Shown: piece by piece, positions 55,291-64,000 of the stretch
How positions within the stretch are numbered: the first letter of the stretch is position 1
How the letters are laid out: every line of letters starts with the position of its first letter
Source of the DNA: Brevinema_A sp051649605
GTDB lineage: Bacteria; Spirochaetota; Brevinematia; Brevinematales; Brevinemataceae
DNA length: 64,000 bases
Assembly (NCBI GenBank): GCA_051649605.1
Contig: JBOFHK010000006.1
Span: forward strand, 1-64,000
Direction: 5' to 3'
Position numbers and translations under genes: made by a program
The notes under the pieces: generated by a model
What the model was told of the DNA's origin: nothing
Database searches by the model: none
The model's input: only the letters and a program-made list of their open reading frames with translations

Positions 55291-56669
55291 TATTTATCCT
55301 CAATAATAAGATTTGCCATGCGATACAGTGCATAGGTATAGATTTTTGTCATGAACACAATATGAGTAATACTCATATATTCATCAGGATTATGAGCAAT
55401 CCCTCGTTCTCCTGGAAAGGAAGGACCAAATGCAACAATATTCGGCATCATCTTCGCATAAGTCCCCCCAGTCGTCGTAACAGGATCACTATTTAGCCCT
55501 GTTATTTCGTGATAAGCAACACTAAGTTCTTTAACTAGGGGATGATCTAAAGCAAAATGAACCGCTGGCATATAACGGAGGATAGTGTAATTATCAAAAC
55601 GCTCTTGTAATTGAGAAAAAATAAAATCAATCGGACAAGTTAAGGGATAACGGAGGGTAAGATTCACTCCTATTTGATTATCCCGATAACAAAGCTCATA
55701 AACGGTAATCATCAAATCACCCATTATCTCATCATGAAAAGCCATATCTAATTGATTCCCATAAATATCCTCAAGAGAATTTTGGAATAAAGTGATAAAA
55801 TCTTTAATATTACTCTGTTGGATAAACTCTTGGGGAAGATAAGAAATTAACTGTACAATCGCATTATCCCCCAAATAAGGATTATTCGCTGGTGCTTGTT
55901 TACCCTTATAAGAAATCGATAAGAGATTATCATTAAAAGTATAGGATAAAGGAGCCTTTTGTAATGCTGTAAGGAGCGGTTTGGTATCAATATGAAAAAG
56001 TTTAAAATTCATTTGACAGAATTCTGGAACAACTGAAGGACGAAAATTACCTTGAAGTGATTCTAATAGGATCGATGCAGGTGAGCATTCCCGTATTATT
56101 TGAAGCTGTAAGATTCCGTTTTCTCCATATACTACAGGAAATTTACAATCGGGAGTAAATCCCATTAAGGGAATTTTCTCTTGATCTAAATAATAAGGAA
56201 TATCACGGAATCCACTTTCTTCATCTGTACCAAAAAGAATCCTAATACGATGAGGAAAATGACACGCACAATCTTTAAGGCATTTTAAGGCAAATAAACA
56301 CGAGAGAATCGGTGCTTTATTGTCCAAAACTCCTCGCCCATAGAGATTCCCTTGATGAATTTCTGCACCGTAAGGAGGGTAGTTCCAACCCTCACCTTCA
56401 GGTACCACATCAAGATGACCAAGGATTACGATATAATCATCACCTTCTCCATATTCTGCATAGCCCATATACCCATCTAAATTGACTGTACGAAATCCCA
56501 TTTGTTGTGCTTGTAATAATACCGATTCCAAACAGTATCCTATATTCTCACCAAAAGGATAATGGAGAATAGCTTTATTATTTACCGAAGGAATCTGGAC
56601 AATCTCCTGAATAAGTTCTATCAGCTCTTGCTGATGATCGTCAATATATCGAAAAAAAACTTCTTTCAT
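55290..56669 (-). CDS. M20 metallopeptidase, PepV-like dipeptidase
   Basis: A 459-residue cytoplasmic peptidase with two zinc ions. Metal ligands are in I-L-G-H-L-D-V-V-P-E-G-E-G-W (His, Asp), Y-G-R-G-V-L-D-N-K (Asp) and G-T-D-E-E-S-G (Glu pair). It resembles the PepV/Sapep group, which removes N-terminal residues from dipeptides. In this operon it could process the amino-acid part of glycosylated asparagine peptides. It begins 18 bases after the original end of the EIIC gene. Confidence 0.9.
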   Translation of the reverse strand: MKEVFFRYIDDHQQELIELIQEIVQIPSVNNKAILHYPFGENIGYCLESVLLQAQQMGFRTVNLDGYMGYAEYGEGDDYIVILGHLDVVPEGEGWNYPPYGAEIHQGNLYGRGVLDNKAPILSCLFALKCLKDCACHFPHRIRILFGTDEESGFRDIPYYLDQEKIPLMGFTPDCKFPVVYGENGILQLQIIRECSPASILLESLQGNFRPSVVPEFCQMNFKLFHIDTKPLLTALQKAPLSYTFNDNLLSISYKGKQAPANNPYLGDNAIVQLISYLPQEFIQQSNIKDFITLFQNSLEDIYGNQLDMAFHDEIMGDLMITVYELCYRDNQIGVNLTLRYPLTCPIDFIFSQLQERFDNYTILRYMPAVHFALDHPLVKELSVAYHEITGLNSDPVTTTGGTYAKMMPNIVAFGPSFPGERGIAHNPDEYMSITHIVFMTKIYTYALYRMANLIIEDK

Positions 56670-56687
56670 AGGACTTAAAATACTTTC

Positions 56688-58029
56688 TTAAAACTTGAAA
56701 TCATCATCCGATGATTCTACTACTACTTTTGACTGGGTTTGTTCTTCTTTAAGGTATTGTTTATCAATAATTTTAATAAAATGCATATAAAGAAAAACTC
56801 CCAATATAAGCAAAACTACTTGTAAAAATTGCCCCGCGATAATCTGTTACAAGAAATCCAGAAATAATAACAGGCGTCGTCCACGGAAGAGAAACCCCAT
56901 TCGTATAAGGAACAATCCCCCACAACATACAATAATAAGCAATAATGATATTAATAGTTGGAACAAAAACAAAAGGGATCAACATTAGCGGATTCAGCAT
57001 AATAGGAAGCCCATAGATGATCGGTTCGTTAATTCCAAAAATTCCAGGAACAATTGATAAACTAGATAATTTTTTAATCCTTTCACTTTTACAGACAAAA
57101 AACGCTGCTATCAATAATGATAGTGTACTACCAGCTCCTCCAAAAGTGGCAAATATATCTTGAAAAGAACCCGTGATAATATTAGGAATAGGAAACCCTT
57201 GCTGAAAGGCGTCAAGATTTTCCAAGGAGAGTACTCGTAATATAGGATTAAACACTGCCCCCACCACACTTGAACCATTAATTCCAAAAAACCAAAATAA
57301 ATGTAGAAACACATACGCAGTAATCATTGCCCCTAAAGTATTTCCAGCTTTTGTCAAAGGAGCTTGTAAAAAGGTATAGACAAACGTATGAATATCTTTA
57401 TAATGAGTAAAATCAAAAAATATTTTTATACAAAATACAACAAGCATAACAATAGCTGAAGGAATAAGTACTGCAAATGATCGAGCCACAGCAGGCGGTA
57501 CAGACTCTGGTAGAGTAATAATCCAGCCCTTTTTCCAAATTTTAGCAAAGAGAGAAACCGAAGTAATCGCCGTAATCAATCCAACAAATACCCCACGAGA
57601 TCCCATCCAAACTAACGGAATACTGTTAATCATATAAATTTCTTCACTATTTAGGGGACTAAACATCGTATAAAAAGGAGTCAGAATAAAAAAGGATACC
57701 AAAGCAATAATTGCCGAAGCCATCCCATCAATATCTCGCTGACGGCCAAAAGAATAACCAATCCCTAAAATCATTAGGATCGTCATCACATCAAAAGTAG
57801 ATTTCACGGGTTGTATCAAACGAACTGCCCAATCATCTCCAAAAAATTGAGCCCAAAAATCAACCCACCCAGGGATAGGAAAATTAGCAATTAATAAAAA
57901 TAATGAACCCACTATCAACAATGGAGAAGATATTAAAAATCCATCTCGAATTGCTAATAAATATTTATTTCTACCTATTTTTTCTGCAATAGGCATGAGA
58001 ATATCTTCAAGGACTTTTATTCCTCTCAT
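56688..58029 (-). pseudogene. PTS EIIC, lactose/cellobiose family, frameshifted near the C-terminus
   Basis: The intact frame gives 418 residues of a sugar-specific EIIC (P-W-T-T-P-V-I-I-S-G-F-L-V-T near the end) and stops abruptly after Y-R-G-A-I-F-T. Removing one T from the T5 run (A5 at 56824-56828 on the plus strand) restores I-L-Q-V-V-L-L-I-L-G-V-F-L-Y and a tail ending 18 bases before the next gene. The corrected length is exactly 447 codons, normal for the family. The frameshift replaces the last helix and tail; the truncated protein might keep some function. It follows the EIIB pseudogene. Confidence 0.85.
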
Positions 58030-58072
58030 TCTTTTCTTCCTTTAAATAAATTAAGATAATATTATACAATCA

Positions 58073-58395
58073 TCATTGATTATTTTCTTTAATCATTTTA
58101 ATTGCCTATTTTAAATTTTTTCACCATCCATTAAAGCATAATCTTAAGTATCCAATAGGGCAATAGGAATTTTAGTATCCGCATAACGCGCTTTTATATC
58201 TTCATAAAAATGACGTACCTGAGGACCTAATAGAACACAGTTGGGATGTTGCTATGTAATTAATACATGAGCTTTTACCATAGGATAAGCCTCGATTGTA
58301 ACAGGAACTTGTTTTTTATCTGCAACTTTTTTCATTTTACTTACCATAAGACTAGTGGACATTCCCGCTTCACAAAACAAAAATATTTTTTTCAT
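58073..58395 (-). pseudogene. PTS EIIB, lactose/cellobiose family, multiply broken
   Basis: Begins at ATG 58395 with aggagcaa upstream. Residues 1-47 show the EIIB start K-K-I-F-L-F-C-E-A-G-M-S-T-S with the phospho-cysteine. Then TAG (codon 48, 58252-58254) interrupts, followed by the conserved V-L-L-G-P-Q-V-R. TAA (codon 84, 58144-58146) sits in L-L-D-T-x-D-Y. A one-base loss in a T-run near 58113-58115 shifts the frame. A second TAG (58106-58108) lies in the last helix before A-I-K-M-I-K-E-N-N-Q. With one base restored, the length is exactly 108 codons. All three stops fit C-to-T changes of glutamine codons. Confidence 0.88.
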
Positions 58396-58420
58396 CTTAT
58401 TGCTCCTGTTACCGTATTAA

Positions 58421-59383
58421 TTAAACGCTAATTTTATTGTTATGGGTACGTTCATGCCAAGCGTGAAGCCACTTTTCGCTAGCTTTTTCTATGATTGTCC
58501 GTCCCTCTTTTGGATTAGCAAGATACACAATAGGCTTGGTATTGTAAGAAGATACAACAAAAGAAAATTCTACGTTCGTTGCAACACCCCACTCCCCTTT
58601 ATCGTTGAGGATGGCAAGTGATACTGCACCGCAAACTCCTCGTTTTTTAAGCATTTTTTGCTCAAAACGACTTAAGGCTCGATTACCAGCTTCAGAAGGA
58701 GAATACCCTTCTTCCATCAATCGCACCACTTCATAAGACAAACAACCTTTCATAATATCTTCCCCTAAACCTGTTGCTACACAGCCTCCTACTTCTGAAT
58801 CTACATATAACCCTGACCCAATAAAAGGAGAATCTCCCACACGCCCTGGTTTTTTCATAAAAAGTCCGCTGGTAGAAACTGCCGCTGCCATAGATCCTTG
58901 CTGATCTAAAACAACAGCACCAACCGTATCATGTCCATTGTAAGGAGAAAGATTTTTTTGAGTAATATCGAGTTTTCTTTGTTCCCAAGCTTGTTGGGCA
59001 CGTTCTGTAAGCATATTTTTGAATACAAAATGTTGCTTTTGGGCTTCTTGCTCTGCACCATCGGCAACCAAAAAACAGTTGAATCGGTCTTTAGAAATAG
59101 ATCTTGCCAAGCTTACTGGATTGGCAAGATTTTTTACCCCTGCCACTCCACCAAAATCCCAAGTATCACCATCAGAAAAGGCAGCATCTAATTCAACAAC
59201 TCCATTAATATTGGGAAGCCCCCCACATCCTACAGATTTATAAAAGGGGTAATCTTCAATCTGACGAATTGAAGATTCCACTACATCTGCAGCAGTACTC
59301 TGTTGAGTGGATAAAAGGTGTTCTGCTTCCACACAGGCGTCAAATGCCATCCGCCATGTGCTGATAAAAGCCCAACGACTCAT
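58421..59383 (-). CDS. N4-(beta-N-acetylglucosaminyl)-L-asparaginase
   Basis: Ntn-hydrolase of the glycosylasparaginase group, 320 residues, made as a precursor that self-cleaves before a catalytic Thr. That Thr is in H-D-T-V-G-A-V-V (about residue 151). Substrate-binding elements G-R-V-G-D-S-P-F-I-G-S-G and A-T-G-L-G-E-D are present. There is no signal peptide, so it acts in the cytoplasm on imported GlcNAc-Asn or similar. It is the first gene of the operon with PTS EIIB/EIIC, M20 peptidase, CutC and GH4, and appears intact while the transporter is not. Confidence 0.9.
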   Translation of the reverse strand: MSRWAFISTWRMAFDACVEAEHLLSTQQSTAADVVESSIRQIEDYPFYKSVGCGGLPNINGVVELDAAFSDGDTWDFGGVAGVKNLANPVSLARSISKDRFNCFLVADGAEQEAQKQHFVFKNMLTERAQQAWEQRKLDITQKNLSPYNGHDTVGAVVLDQQGSMAAAVSTSGLFMKKPGRVGDSPFIGSGLYVDSEVGGCVATGLGEDIMKGCLSYEVVRLMEEGYSPSEAGNRALSRFEQKMLKKRGVCGAVSLAILNDKGEWGVATNVEFSFVVSSYNTKPIVYLANPKEGRTIIEKASEKWLHAWHERTHNNKISV

Positions 59384-59440
59384 AAATTTCTCCTATATTC
59401 TCTCACATAATAAAACAATATAATATCAAGATATTTATAT

Positions 59441-59470
59441 TATTGCTCTCTTTAAATAAAGAGAGCAATA
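59441..59470 (-). terminator. Hairpin at the end of the small membrane protein gene
   Basis: A perfect 13-base stem (tattgctctcttt and its complement, loop aaat) that encloses the stop codon of the 64-residue gene. The following minus-strand sequence is AT-rich without a clean T-run. Confidence 0.6.
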
Positions 59471-59646
59471 ATAACACTCAGTACTACAGATAAGCTTGTA
59501 GAAATAATGAATGCTAGCCCAACTCCAATCAGTGATTTATGACATAATATCTTCCTGAAAATTATATGTCTTCGCAATCTTTTCTTTCGATTAGATATCT
59601 CATTCCAATGTTCTAAAATTTGAGTTAAAGAATGATTCCCCTGCAT
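59452..59646 (-). CDS. Small membrane protein of unknown function
   Basis: A 64-residue frame with a basic amphipathic first half (N-R-K-K-R-L-R-R-H) and one or two hydrophobic segments at the C-terminus (about 40-64). A weak purine stretch precedes the ATG. It lies 61 bases after a 211-residue membrane-anchored protein in the same direction. Coding status is likely but not certain. Confidence 0.45.
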   Translation of the reverse strand: MQGNHSLTQILEHWNEISNRKKRLRRHIIFRKILCHKSLIGVGLAFIISTSLSVVLSVIIALFI

Positions 59647-59707
59647 ACGATAATCCTATGATTTTTTCCCAATTCTCATATATATCTTTTTCACTAATCT
59701 AATTGAT

Positions 59708-60343
59708 TTATTGTTGATGTATTATCTCTTTAATATTTACTAACTCACTTAATTGAGGATTATAGAGATGTTCTTTGGAAAAATTAGTATCTTTAAAAAT
59801 ATAATAATAACCTTGAGGGGTTTTCCAAATAAAAGCTCCTAACTGGAGATTTGTGTATCCTATAATAACAATATCTTTATCTTTTTTTATTTTATTAAGT
59901 AATATTTCTGTCGTAATTTTTTCGACAAGTACTGGTATTTTAGAGATCGTTATTACATTTGAAATAAATTGATAACCTTCTCCTTTAATATTGTGTTCGT
60001 ATGGTAAAGGGTAAATTTCAAATTTTCGTAAAACTTCTTCTCCCGAAGATAATACCAAACGACTATCCTCTTTTATAATAAAATCGCCAATACCAGGACT
60101 AAATTCTTTAATAATTGTCCTATCTTGTAAAACAGCCTTTAATTTTTCTTCGCTATTGATTCGGTCTCGAAAAATAATTTTACTAATTTTAAAATTAGGT
60201 AAAAAAGTATAAGAACAAATTCGTTGCTTTTCGATTAATAGAGCTATTATTAGTGCTGTTGTAATACCAGTAAAAAAAATTATTAGTGCAATAAAATAGT
60301 ATATCTCTTTTTTAGGTATTGATTTCTTAAATTTTTCCCACAT
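59708..60343 (-). CDS. Membrane-anchored protein of unknown function
   Basis: A 211-residue protein with one N-terminal membrane helix (about 17-37) preceded by positive charges, and a mixed alpha/beta extracytoplasmic domain. No family is recognised. It is downstream of lctP (gap about 80 bases) in the same direction and upstream of the 64-residue protein. Confidence 0.55.
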   Translation of the reverse strand: MWEKFKKSIPKKEIYYFIALIIFFTGITTALIIALLIEKQRICSYTFLPNFKISKIIFRDRINSEEKLKAVLQDRTIIKEFSPGIGDFIIKEDSRLVLSSGEEVLRKFEIYPLPYEHNIKGEGYQFISNVITISKIPVLVEKITTEILLNKIKKDKDIVIIGYTNLQLGAFIWKTPQGYYYIFKDTNFSKEHLYNPQLSELVNIKEIIHQQ

Positions 60344-60426
60344 AAAATACCAGTATATTGTATATTTTTCTAAGCAATCTTTTGAATGAACACTCTCTAC
60401 TCCTATTAAAAATACATTAAACTAAT

Positions 60427-61917
60427 TTATACTCCTATTATATAAGCGATGAGCGATATTACCGTCAAGACAGCACCATAAGCTAATAGTACTTTAAATA
60501 CCATAGTGGTAATTTTTGATTCTTCATCAGAAGAACCGATTGCCGCCATTACAATAGCTACACTATGAGGGGCAAGCATTTTTCCAGCCGTAGAACCACT
60601 AGCATTCATAGCTACCATCCAAGCAGGGGACATTCCTAAAATTCTACCCATTTCCGCTTGAAGCGATCCCATCAGAATCCCTGAAGAAGCCACACTTCCC
60701 GTTACCATAACCCCTATTGTCCCAAGCCAAGGGGAAAATAAAGGATATAAGACTCCCAAATATTGGGCAAATCCTTGAGCTAACGAATCAATCATTCCAC
60801 TATAGGTCATAATACGAGACATCGCCAAAATAGAAACCAATACTAGCATTGTTTTTTGAAGCTGAGCGACAGTATCAATTATCGTTTGTACAATTATTTG
60901 AGATTTCATTCCTTGAATCCACGCTCCAACAATACCAGCAGTCAACAACAAAACTCCAGCATCAGCAATCCATCTAATCACTAGTGGTTTTGCACCAGGA
61001 TAAATAATAAATTCTGTTTTTAAAGAACTCACCCATTGATTAACCATAGGAAATAAAGGGCCAGTTCCTAAAATTAATACCACCGCAATAATAAAGGGAG
61101 CTAATGGCTTGATCACTTGGCGAAACTCTATAGTCTGCTTATTTCTTAGATGAGGATAAAATAAATAGGTTGCCAAAATCCCACCACCAATATTTAATAA
61201 GCCTGAAAGTACTGCTACAACAGGAGCACCAAAAGGAAACATTAAGCCAAAACCTTGCCCTATCCCTGCAAATAAGGGTACCCAAAAAATCTCTCTTACT
61301 TGACGCCAAGATCCGCACACAACCCATACAATCAAAAAAGGCATCACTAAAGAAGGAATTAAGAGTTGCCATGATAAAAAATACATTAATTCTTCTAAGG
61401 GAAGTCCAGAAATATTCGATAAAGCAATAACGCCAATCCCAACACCTCCATAAGCAGTTGGAACACTATTTGCCAATAGGGCAACTACACCAGCTTTAAA
61501 AGGACTAACCCCCATAGCCATGAGAATACTAATCGGAAGAGCCAAACCAGATCCAAATCCTGCAATCGATTCCAAAAAACTTTCTAATCCCCACGCTACT
61601 AACACCACCATAATCCGCACATCATGAGAAATAACACTAATCAAATCTTGAATTTTTTGAACAGAACCACTAGCTTTCATTAGGTTGGAGAGACAGATTG
61701 AACCAAAGATAATAACCCCTATTGGCCATATCCCATAGAGAATACCTTCAAGCCCTGATAATACCATAAGGTGAAAATCTTGTTGCCAAATAAATAATGC
61801 TAAAAATATAGCAATCAACAAACTTAAAGGGGCAACGACAACAGCAGGTTTTTTAAATCCTGTTAATAAAACAATAAGAAATAAAACAGGAAAAAATGCA
61901 AGTATCGATAATAACAA
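60427..61917 (-). CDS. lctP: L-lactate permease (LctP family)
   Basis: Inner-membrane lactate/proton symporter of the LctP/LldP family, 496 residues with about 13 hydrophobic segments. Typical elements are W-G-L-E-S-F-L-E-S-I-A-G-F-G-S-G, G-S-V-A-S-S-G-I-L-M-G and N-A-S-G-S-T-A-G-K-M-L-A-P-H-S. No lactate dehydrogenase gene is adjacent, so the direction (uptake or product export) is open. A promoter lies immediately upstream. Confidence 0.93.
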   Translation of the reverse strand: MLLSILAFFPVLFLIVLLTGFKKPAVVVAPLSLLIAIFLALFIWQQDFHLMVLSGLEGILYGIWPIGVIIFGSICLSNLMKASGSVQKIQDLISVISHDVRIMVVLVAWGLESFLESIAGFGSGLALPISILMAMGVSPFKAGVVALLANSVPTAYGGVGIGVIALSNISGLPLEELMYFLSWQLLIPSLVMPFLIVWVVCGSWRQVREIFWVPLFAGIGQGFGLMFPFGAPVVAVLSGLLNIGGGILATYLFYPHLRNKQTIEFRQVIKPLAPFIIAVVLILGTGPLFPMVNQWVSSLKTEFIIYPGAKPLVIRWIADAGVLLLTAGIVGAWIQGMKSQIIVQTIIDTVAQLQKTMLVLVSILAMSRIMTYSGMIDSLAQGFAQYLGVLYPLFSPWLGTIGVMVTGSVASSGILMGSLQAEMGRILGMSPAWMVAMNASGSTAGKMLAPHSVAIVMAAIGSSDEESKITTMVFKVLLAYGAVLTVISLIAYIIGV

Positions 61918-61949
61918 AAGTTAGCTCCTTATTTTTATAGTATATATTT

Positions 61950-61977
61950 ATTGTAACAAATTATTTATTTTTGTCAA
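61950..61977 (-). promoter_or_regulatory. Promoter of lctP
   Basis: Consensus TTGACA, 16-base spacer, TACAAT on the minus strand, about 30 bases upstream of the lctP start. Confidence 0.7.
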
Positions 61978-62353
61978 GCCCACTATCCAATAATAACTAT
62001 TGTAGTACAAATTATCATAGTATAAATAATTAAACAATTTATCTATAATACTCTAAAAGAATAATAAAAATAATCTTTATAACTCTCTTCCAAAATATAA
62101 CGATAAAAAAGATCATCTAGGAATAGGACAATATAGAGATTAATTAACACTTCGATAAACTCATCCTTCCTATATCTGCTTTTTGTATAAAAGATTACAA
62201 ACGCTTATATCCTTGATATAAGATGGTTGTATTATTCTCCCTAGGTGAAAATCATTATTAAATGAGCATTTAATGAATATAGTATTCTAGTTAATTATCA
62301 TCTTATTATATCGTTCTTTTTAAGAATTTGTCAACCTTTTATCGGACTATTAC
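61978..62353. other. Non-coding gap between lctP and manA
   Basis: About 375 AT-rich bases between divergent genes. Apart from the two promoters at its edges I see no gene, RNA family or strong repeat in it. Confidence 0.5.
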
Positions 62354-62382
62354 TAGACAAAAGAAACAAAGTTATCTATAAT
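62354..62382 (+). promoter_or_regulatory. Promoter of manA
   Basis: TAGACA (62354-62359), 17-base spacer, TATAAT (62377-62382), about 27 bases before the start codon; the ribosome-binding site is aaggaggg. Confidence 0.7.
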
Positions 62383-62409
62383 AAAATATATTTATTTAAG
62401 GAGGGCTTT

Positions 62410-63369
62410 ATGAAATTATATCCTATGATATTTTCTTCTATATTTAAAGAAAAAATCTGGGGAGGAAGAGCTTTGCAGACAGTTTTAGGTAAAGATCTAC
62501 CCTCTCAAAAACTATACGGAGAAAGCTGGGAAGTTTCAGCCCACCCTAATGGATTGGGGATCATCCTCAATGGTGAATTTCAAGGAAAAACGCTCCCCGA
62601 CTTATTAGAAAATCATGCCGATACAATCCTAGGACAAACCATTACCGAAAAATACGGAAAGTTATTTCCTCTACTCTTAAAATTTTTAGATATTAATGAT
62701 AAACTCTCAATCCAAGTCCACCCTGATGATTTTTATGCAATCCCTGTCGAAAAATCCTTCGGCAAAGCAGAATGCTGGTATATTATCTCTGCTAGTGCTG
62801 ATGCAAAATTAATTATGGGGATAAAAGCAAATATTTCTTCAGAGCAATATATAGAACAAGCTCAAAAGAATGATTTTGATAATTTATTTGAAGAAGTATC
62901 CGTACAGGCTGGAGATTTGGTAGTGATTCCTCCAGGAATGGTACATGCAAGCTTAGAAGGATCTATCCTCCTTTGTGAATTACAACAAAATTCGGATATT
63001 ACCTACCGTATCTATGATTTTGATCGCTTAGAAAATGGTATCAAAAGACCTCTTCATATCCAAAAATCTGCTGATGTTATTAATTTCCAAGCAAAAGCCG
63101 ATATTAGGCATTATGGTAACAATCCTCAAGCGATTTTAACACTTCTCGATTGGGAATATTTTACCCTTTCCCGATTAACTGTTATAGACAAAATGATCCG
63201 ACCCTCCTCACCTGTATTCAAACTATACTCCATACTAAGTGGAGAACCTACTATCTCCTGTAATGATGACCGTCTCACACTAAGTACAGGTAGTAGTTTT
63301 TTACTACCTGTAGGATTAGAAATCCAACTGGAAGGGTCGGGAGAATTACTAGAAGCGTACCCTAAATAA
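62410..63369 (+). CDS. manA: Mannose-6-phosphate isomerase, class I (short form)
   Basis: Zinc enzyme that interconverts mannose 6-phosphate and fructose 6-phosphate, 319 residues, the short Firmicutes-like type. The start K-E-K-I-W-G-G, the zinc motif Q-V-H-P-D-D, K-A-E-C-W-Y-I and D-L-V-V-I-P-P-G-M-V-H-A are diagnostic. It appears monocistronic with its own promoter, and converges with the aldolase gene 22 bases away. Confidence 0.94.
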   Translation: MKLYPMIFSSIFKEKIWGGRALQTVLGKDLPSQKLYGESWEVSAHPNGLGIILNGEFQGKTLPDLLENHADTILGQTITEKYGKLFPLLLKFLDINDKLSIQVHPDDFYAIPVEKSFGKAECWYIISASADAKLIMGIKANISSEQYIEQAQKNDFDNLFEEVSVQAGDLVVIPPGMVHASLEGSILLCELQQNSDITYRIYDFDRLENGIKRPLHIQKSADVINFQAKADIRHYGNNPQAILTLLDWEYFTLSRLTVIDKMIRPSSPVFKLYSILSGEPTISCNDDRLTLSTGSSFLLPVGLEIQLEGSGELLEAYPK

Positions 63370-63391
63370 TATTTTGTGATATTTTAAATAT

Positions 63392-64000
63392 TCAATAACA
63401 TTTTGCTTTATCCAGACAATTTAAAAGACTCAGTTTATGTTTTAATACTGCACGAGCTTGATGAATCCCATCAGGGAAAATCTTTAGTGGTTCTAATGCT
63501 TCTTGATGATAATCCAAATACGTTTTTGCTCCTTGAAAAAGAGCAAATTTAATATCAGAAGAAATATTTACTTTACATATTCCTTGCCGTACCGATTCTG
63601 CAATTTCTTGATCAGGATTGGAAGATCCCCCATGTAGGACTAAGGGAATATCAATAAGCTCCCTAATTTTTTTAATAAGATCTATTCGAATCTTGGGAGT
63701 CATATGTTTGGGATAGATTCCGTGAGACGTCCCTACAGCTACAGCAAGAGTATCTATCCCTGTTTGTTTGACAAATTCTAACGCTTTATCGGGTTCTGTA
63801 TAGATGATTTCAGGAGTTCCTCCTTCTAGTGTTTCACCTAAATCACCTATAGTACCCAATTCAGCCTCGATAGAAATCCCATATTCTTTTGTGTAGGCAA
63901 CCGCTTCTTTAGTAATCTCTATATTTTCTTCCAAAGATTTATGTGAAGCATCAATCATCACCGAAGTGAATCCACACTTAATCGCCCGTTTAATTTGGTC
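63392..64000 (-). CDS. Class II ketose-bisphosphate aldolase, C-terminal part (cut by window edge)
   Basis: The open frame continues through the window edge (K-C-G-F-T-S-V-M-I-D-A-S-H), so the N-terminus is missing. Visible motifs of zinc-dependent aldolases are E-A-E-L-G-T-I-G, the zinc His in G-T-S-H-G-I-Y-P, and H-G-G-S-S followed by K-V-N-I-S-S-D. The last two bind metal and substrate phosphate. Fructose- and tagatose-bisphosphate aldolases (FbaA, GatY/KbaY) cannot be separated from this part. About 203 residues are visible of an expected ~285. Confidence 0.93.
   Translation of the reverse strand, partial: DQIKRAIKCGFTSVMIDASHKSLEENIEITKEAVAYTKEYGISIEAELGTIGDLGETLEGGTPEIIYTEPDKALEFVKQTGIDTLAVAVGTSHGIYPKHMTPKIRIDLIKKIRELIDIPLVLHGGSSNPDQEIAESVRQGICKVNISSDIKFALFQGAKTYLDYHQEALEPLKIFPDGIHQARAVLKHKLSLLNCLDKAKCY

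Noticed and set aside
1..64000. CRISPR arrays, phage genes, toxin-antitoxin pairs or defence islands
   Set aside because: No regularly spaced repeats and no recognisable genes of these classes were seen anywhere in the window.

Overview
This is a 64 kb piece of an AT-rich bacterial chromosome. Almost every gene is recognisable and densely packed, and I see no phage, insertion sequence or CRISPR array. Several features suggest a diderm, host-associated anaerobe. Sugar-binding proteins of ABC and TRAP systems are lipoproteins. A DUF2225 zinc-ribbon protein, a SpoIIE/STAS switch beside rsmH-ftsL, and carbohydrate scavenging dominate the content. My best guess is a low-GC spirochaete (Brevinema/Brachyspira-like), but nothing in the window proves this. 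TGA is used as a normal stop codon.

Region 1 (1-21900) is a xyloside/xylose utilisation island. From left to right it holds a cut LysM gene, a three-gene oligosaccharide ABC importer (no ATPase gene) downstream of an intact GH31 gene, a metC-like lyase with a NhaC-family transporter, xylose transporter genes xylF-xylG-xylH, xylA, and divergent xylB plus a ROK repressor. It ends with a second operon: GH31, then TRAP dctP-dctQ-dctM. In that last operon GH31 carries an in-frame TGA and dctQ a one-base frameshift. A ~105 bp leader is duplicated in front of xylF and in front of the metC-like gene, exactly bracketing xylFGH.

Region 2 (21900-52900) is mostly housekeeping. It contains a ~700 bp gap with strong hairpins, a CAU tRNA, a PAS sensor-like membrane protein, a copper P-type ATPase, rplM-rpsI, and a long leftward operon (three unknown envelope proteins, a Xer recombinase, STAS, SpoIIE-HATPase, rsmH, ftsL-like, TPR protein). 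Next come an EAL-HDOD protein, a RadC-like/DinG fusion helicase, dut, obg, an ftsK with a very long acidic linker, uppP, DUF2225, a TPR protein, an ATP-grasp/FMN-barrel fusion, and alr.

Region 3 (53100-64000) is a leftward operon that looks built for glycoasparagine or beta-diglycoside scavenging: N4-GlcNAc-asparaginase, PTS EIIB, PTS EIIC, M20 peptidase, CutC, GH4. Its EIIB is a multiply broken pseudogene and its EIIC is frameshifted near the end. After it come two small membrane proteins, a lactate permease, manA, and a class II aldolase cut by the window edge.

The main message beyond routine annotation is twofold. First, two sugar-uptake operons are visibly decaying; all readable nonsense changes fit C-to-T transitions on the coding strand. 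Second, there are several unusual domain fusions: NhaC plus a PTS EIIB domain with its phospho-cysteine, RadC/JAMM plus DinG, and ATP-grasp plus an alpha-hydroxyacid-oxidase-like barrel lacking its catalytic residues.
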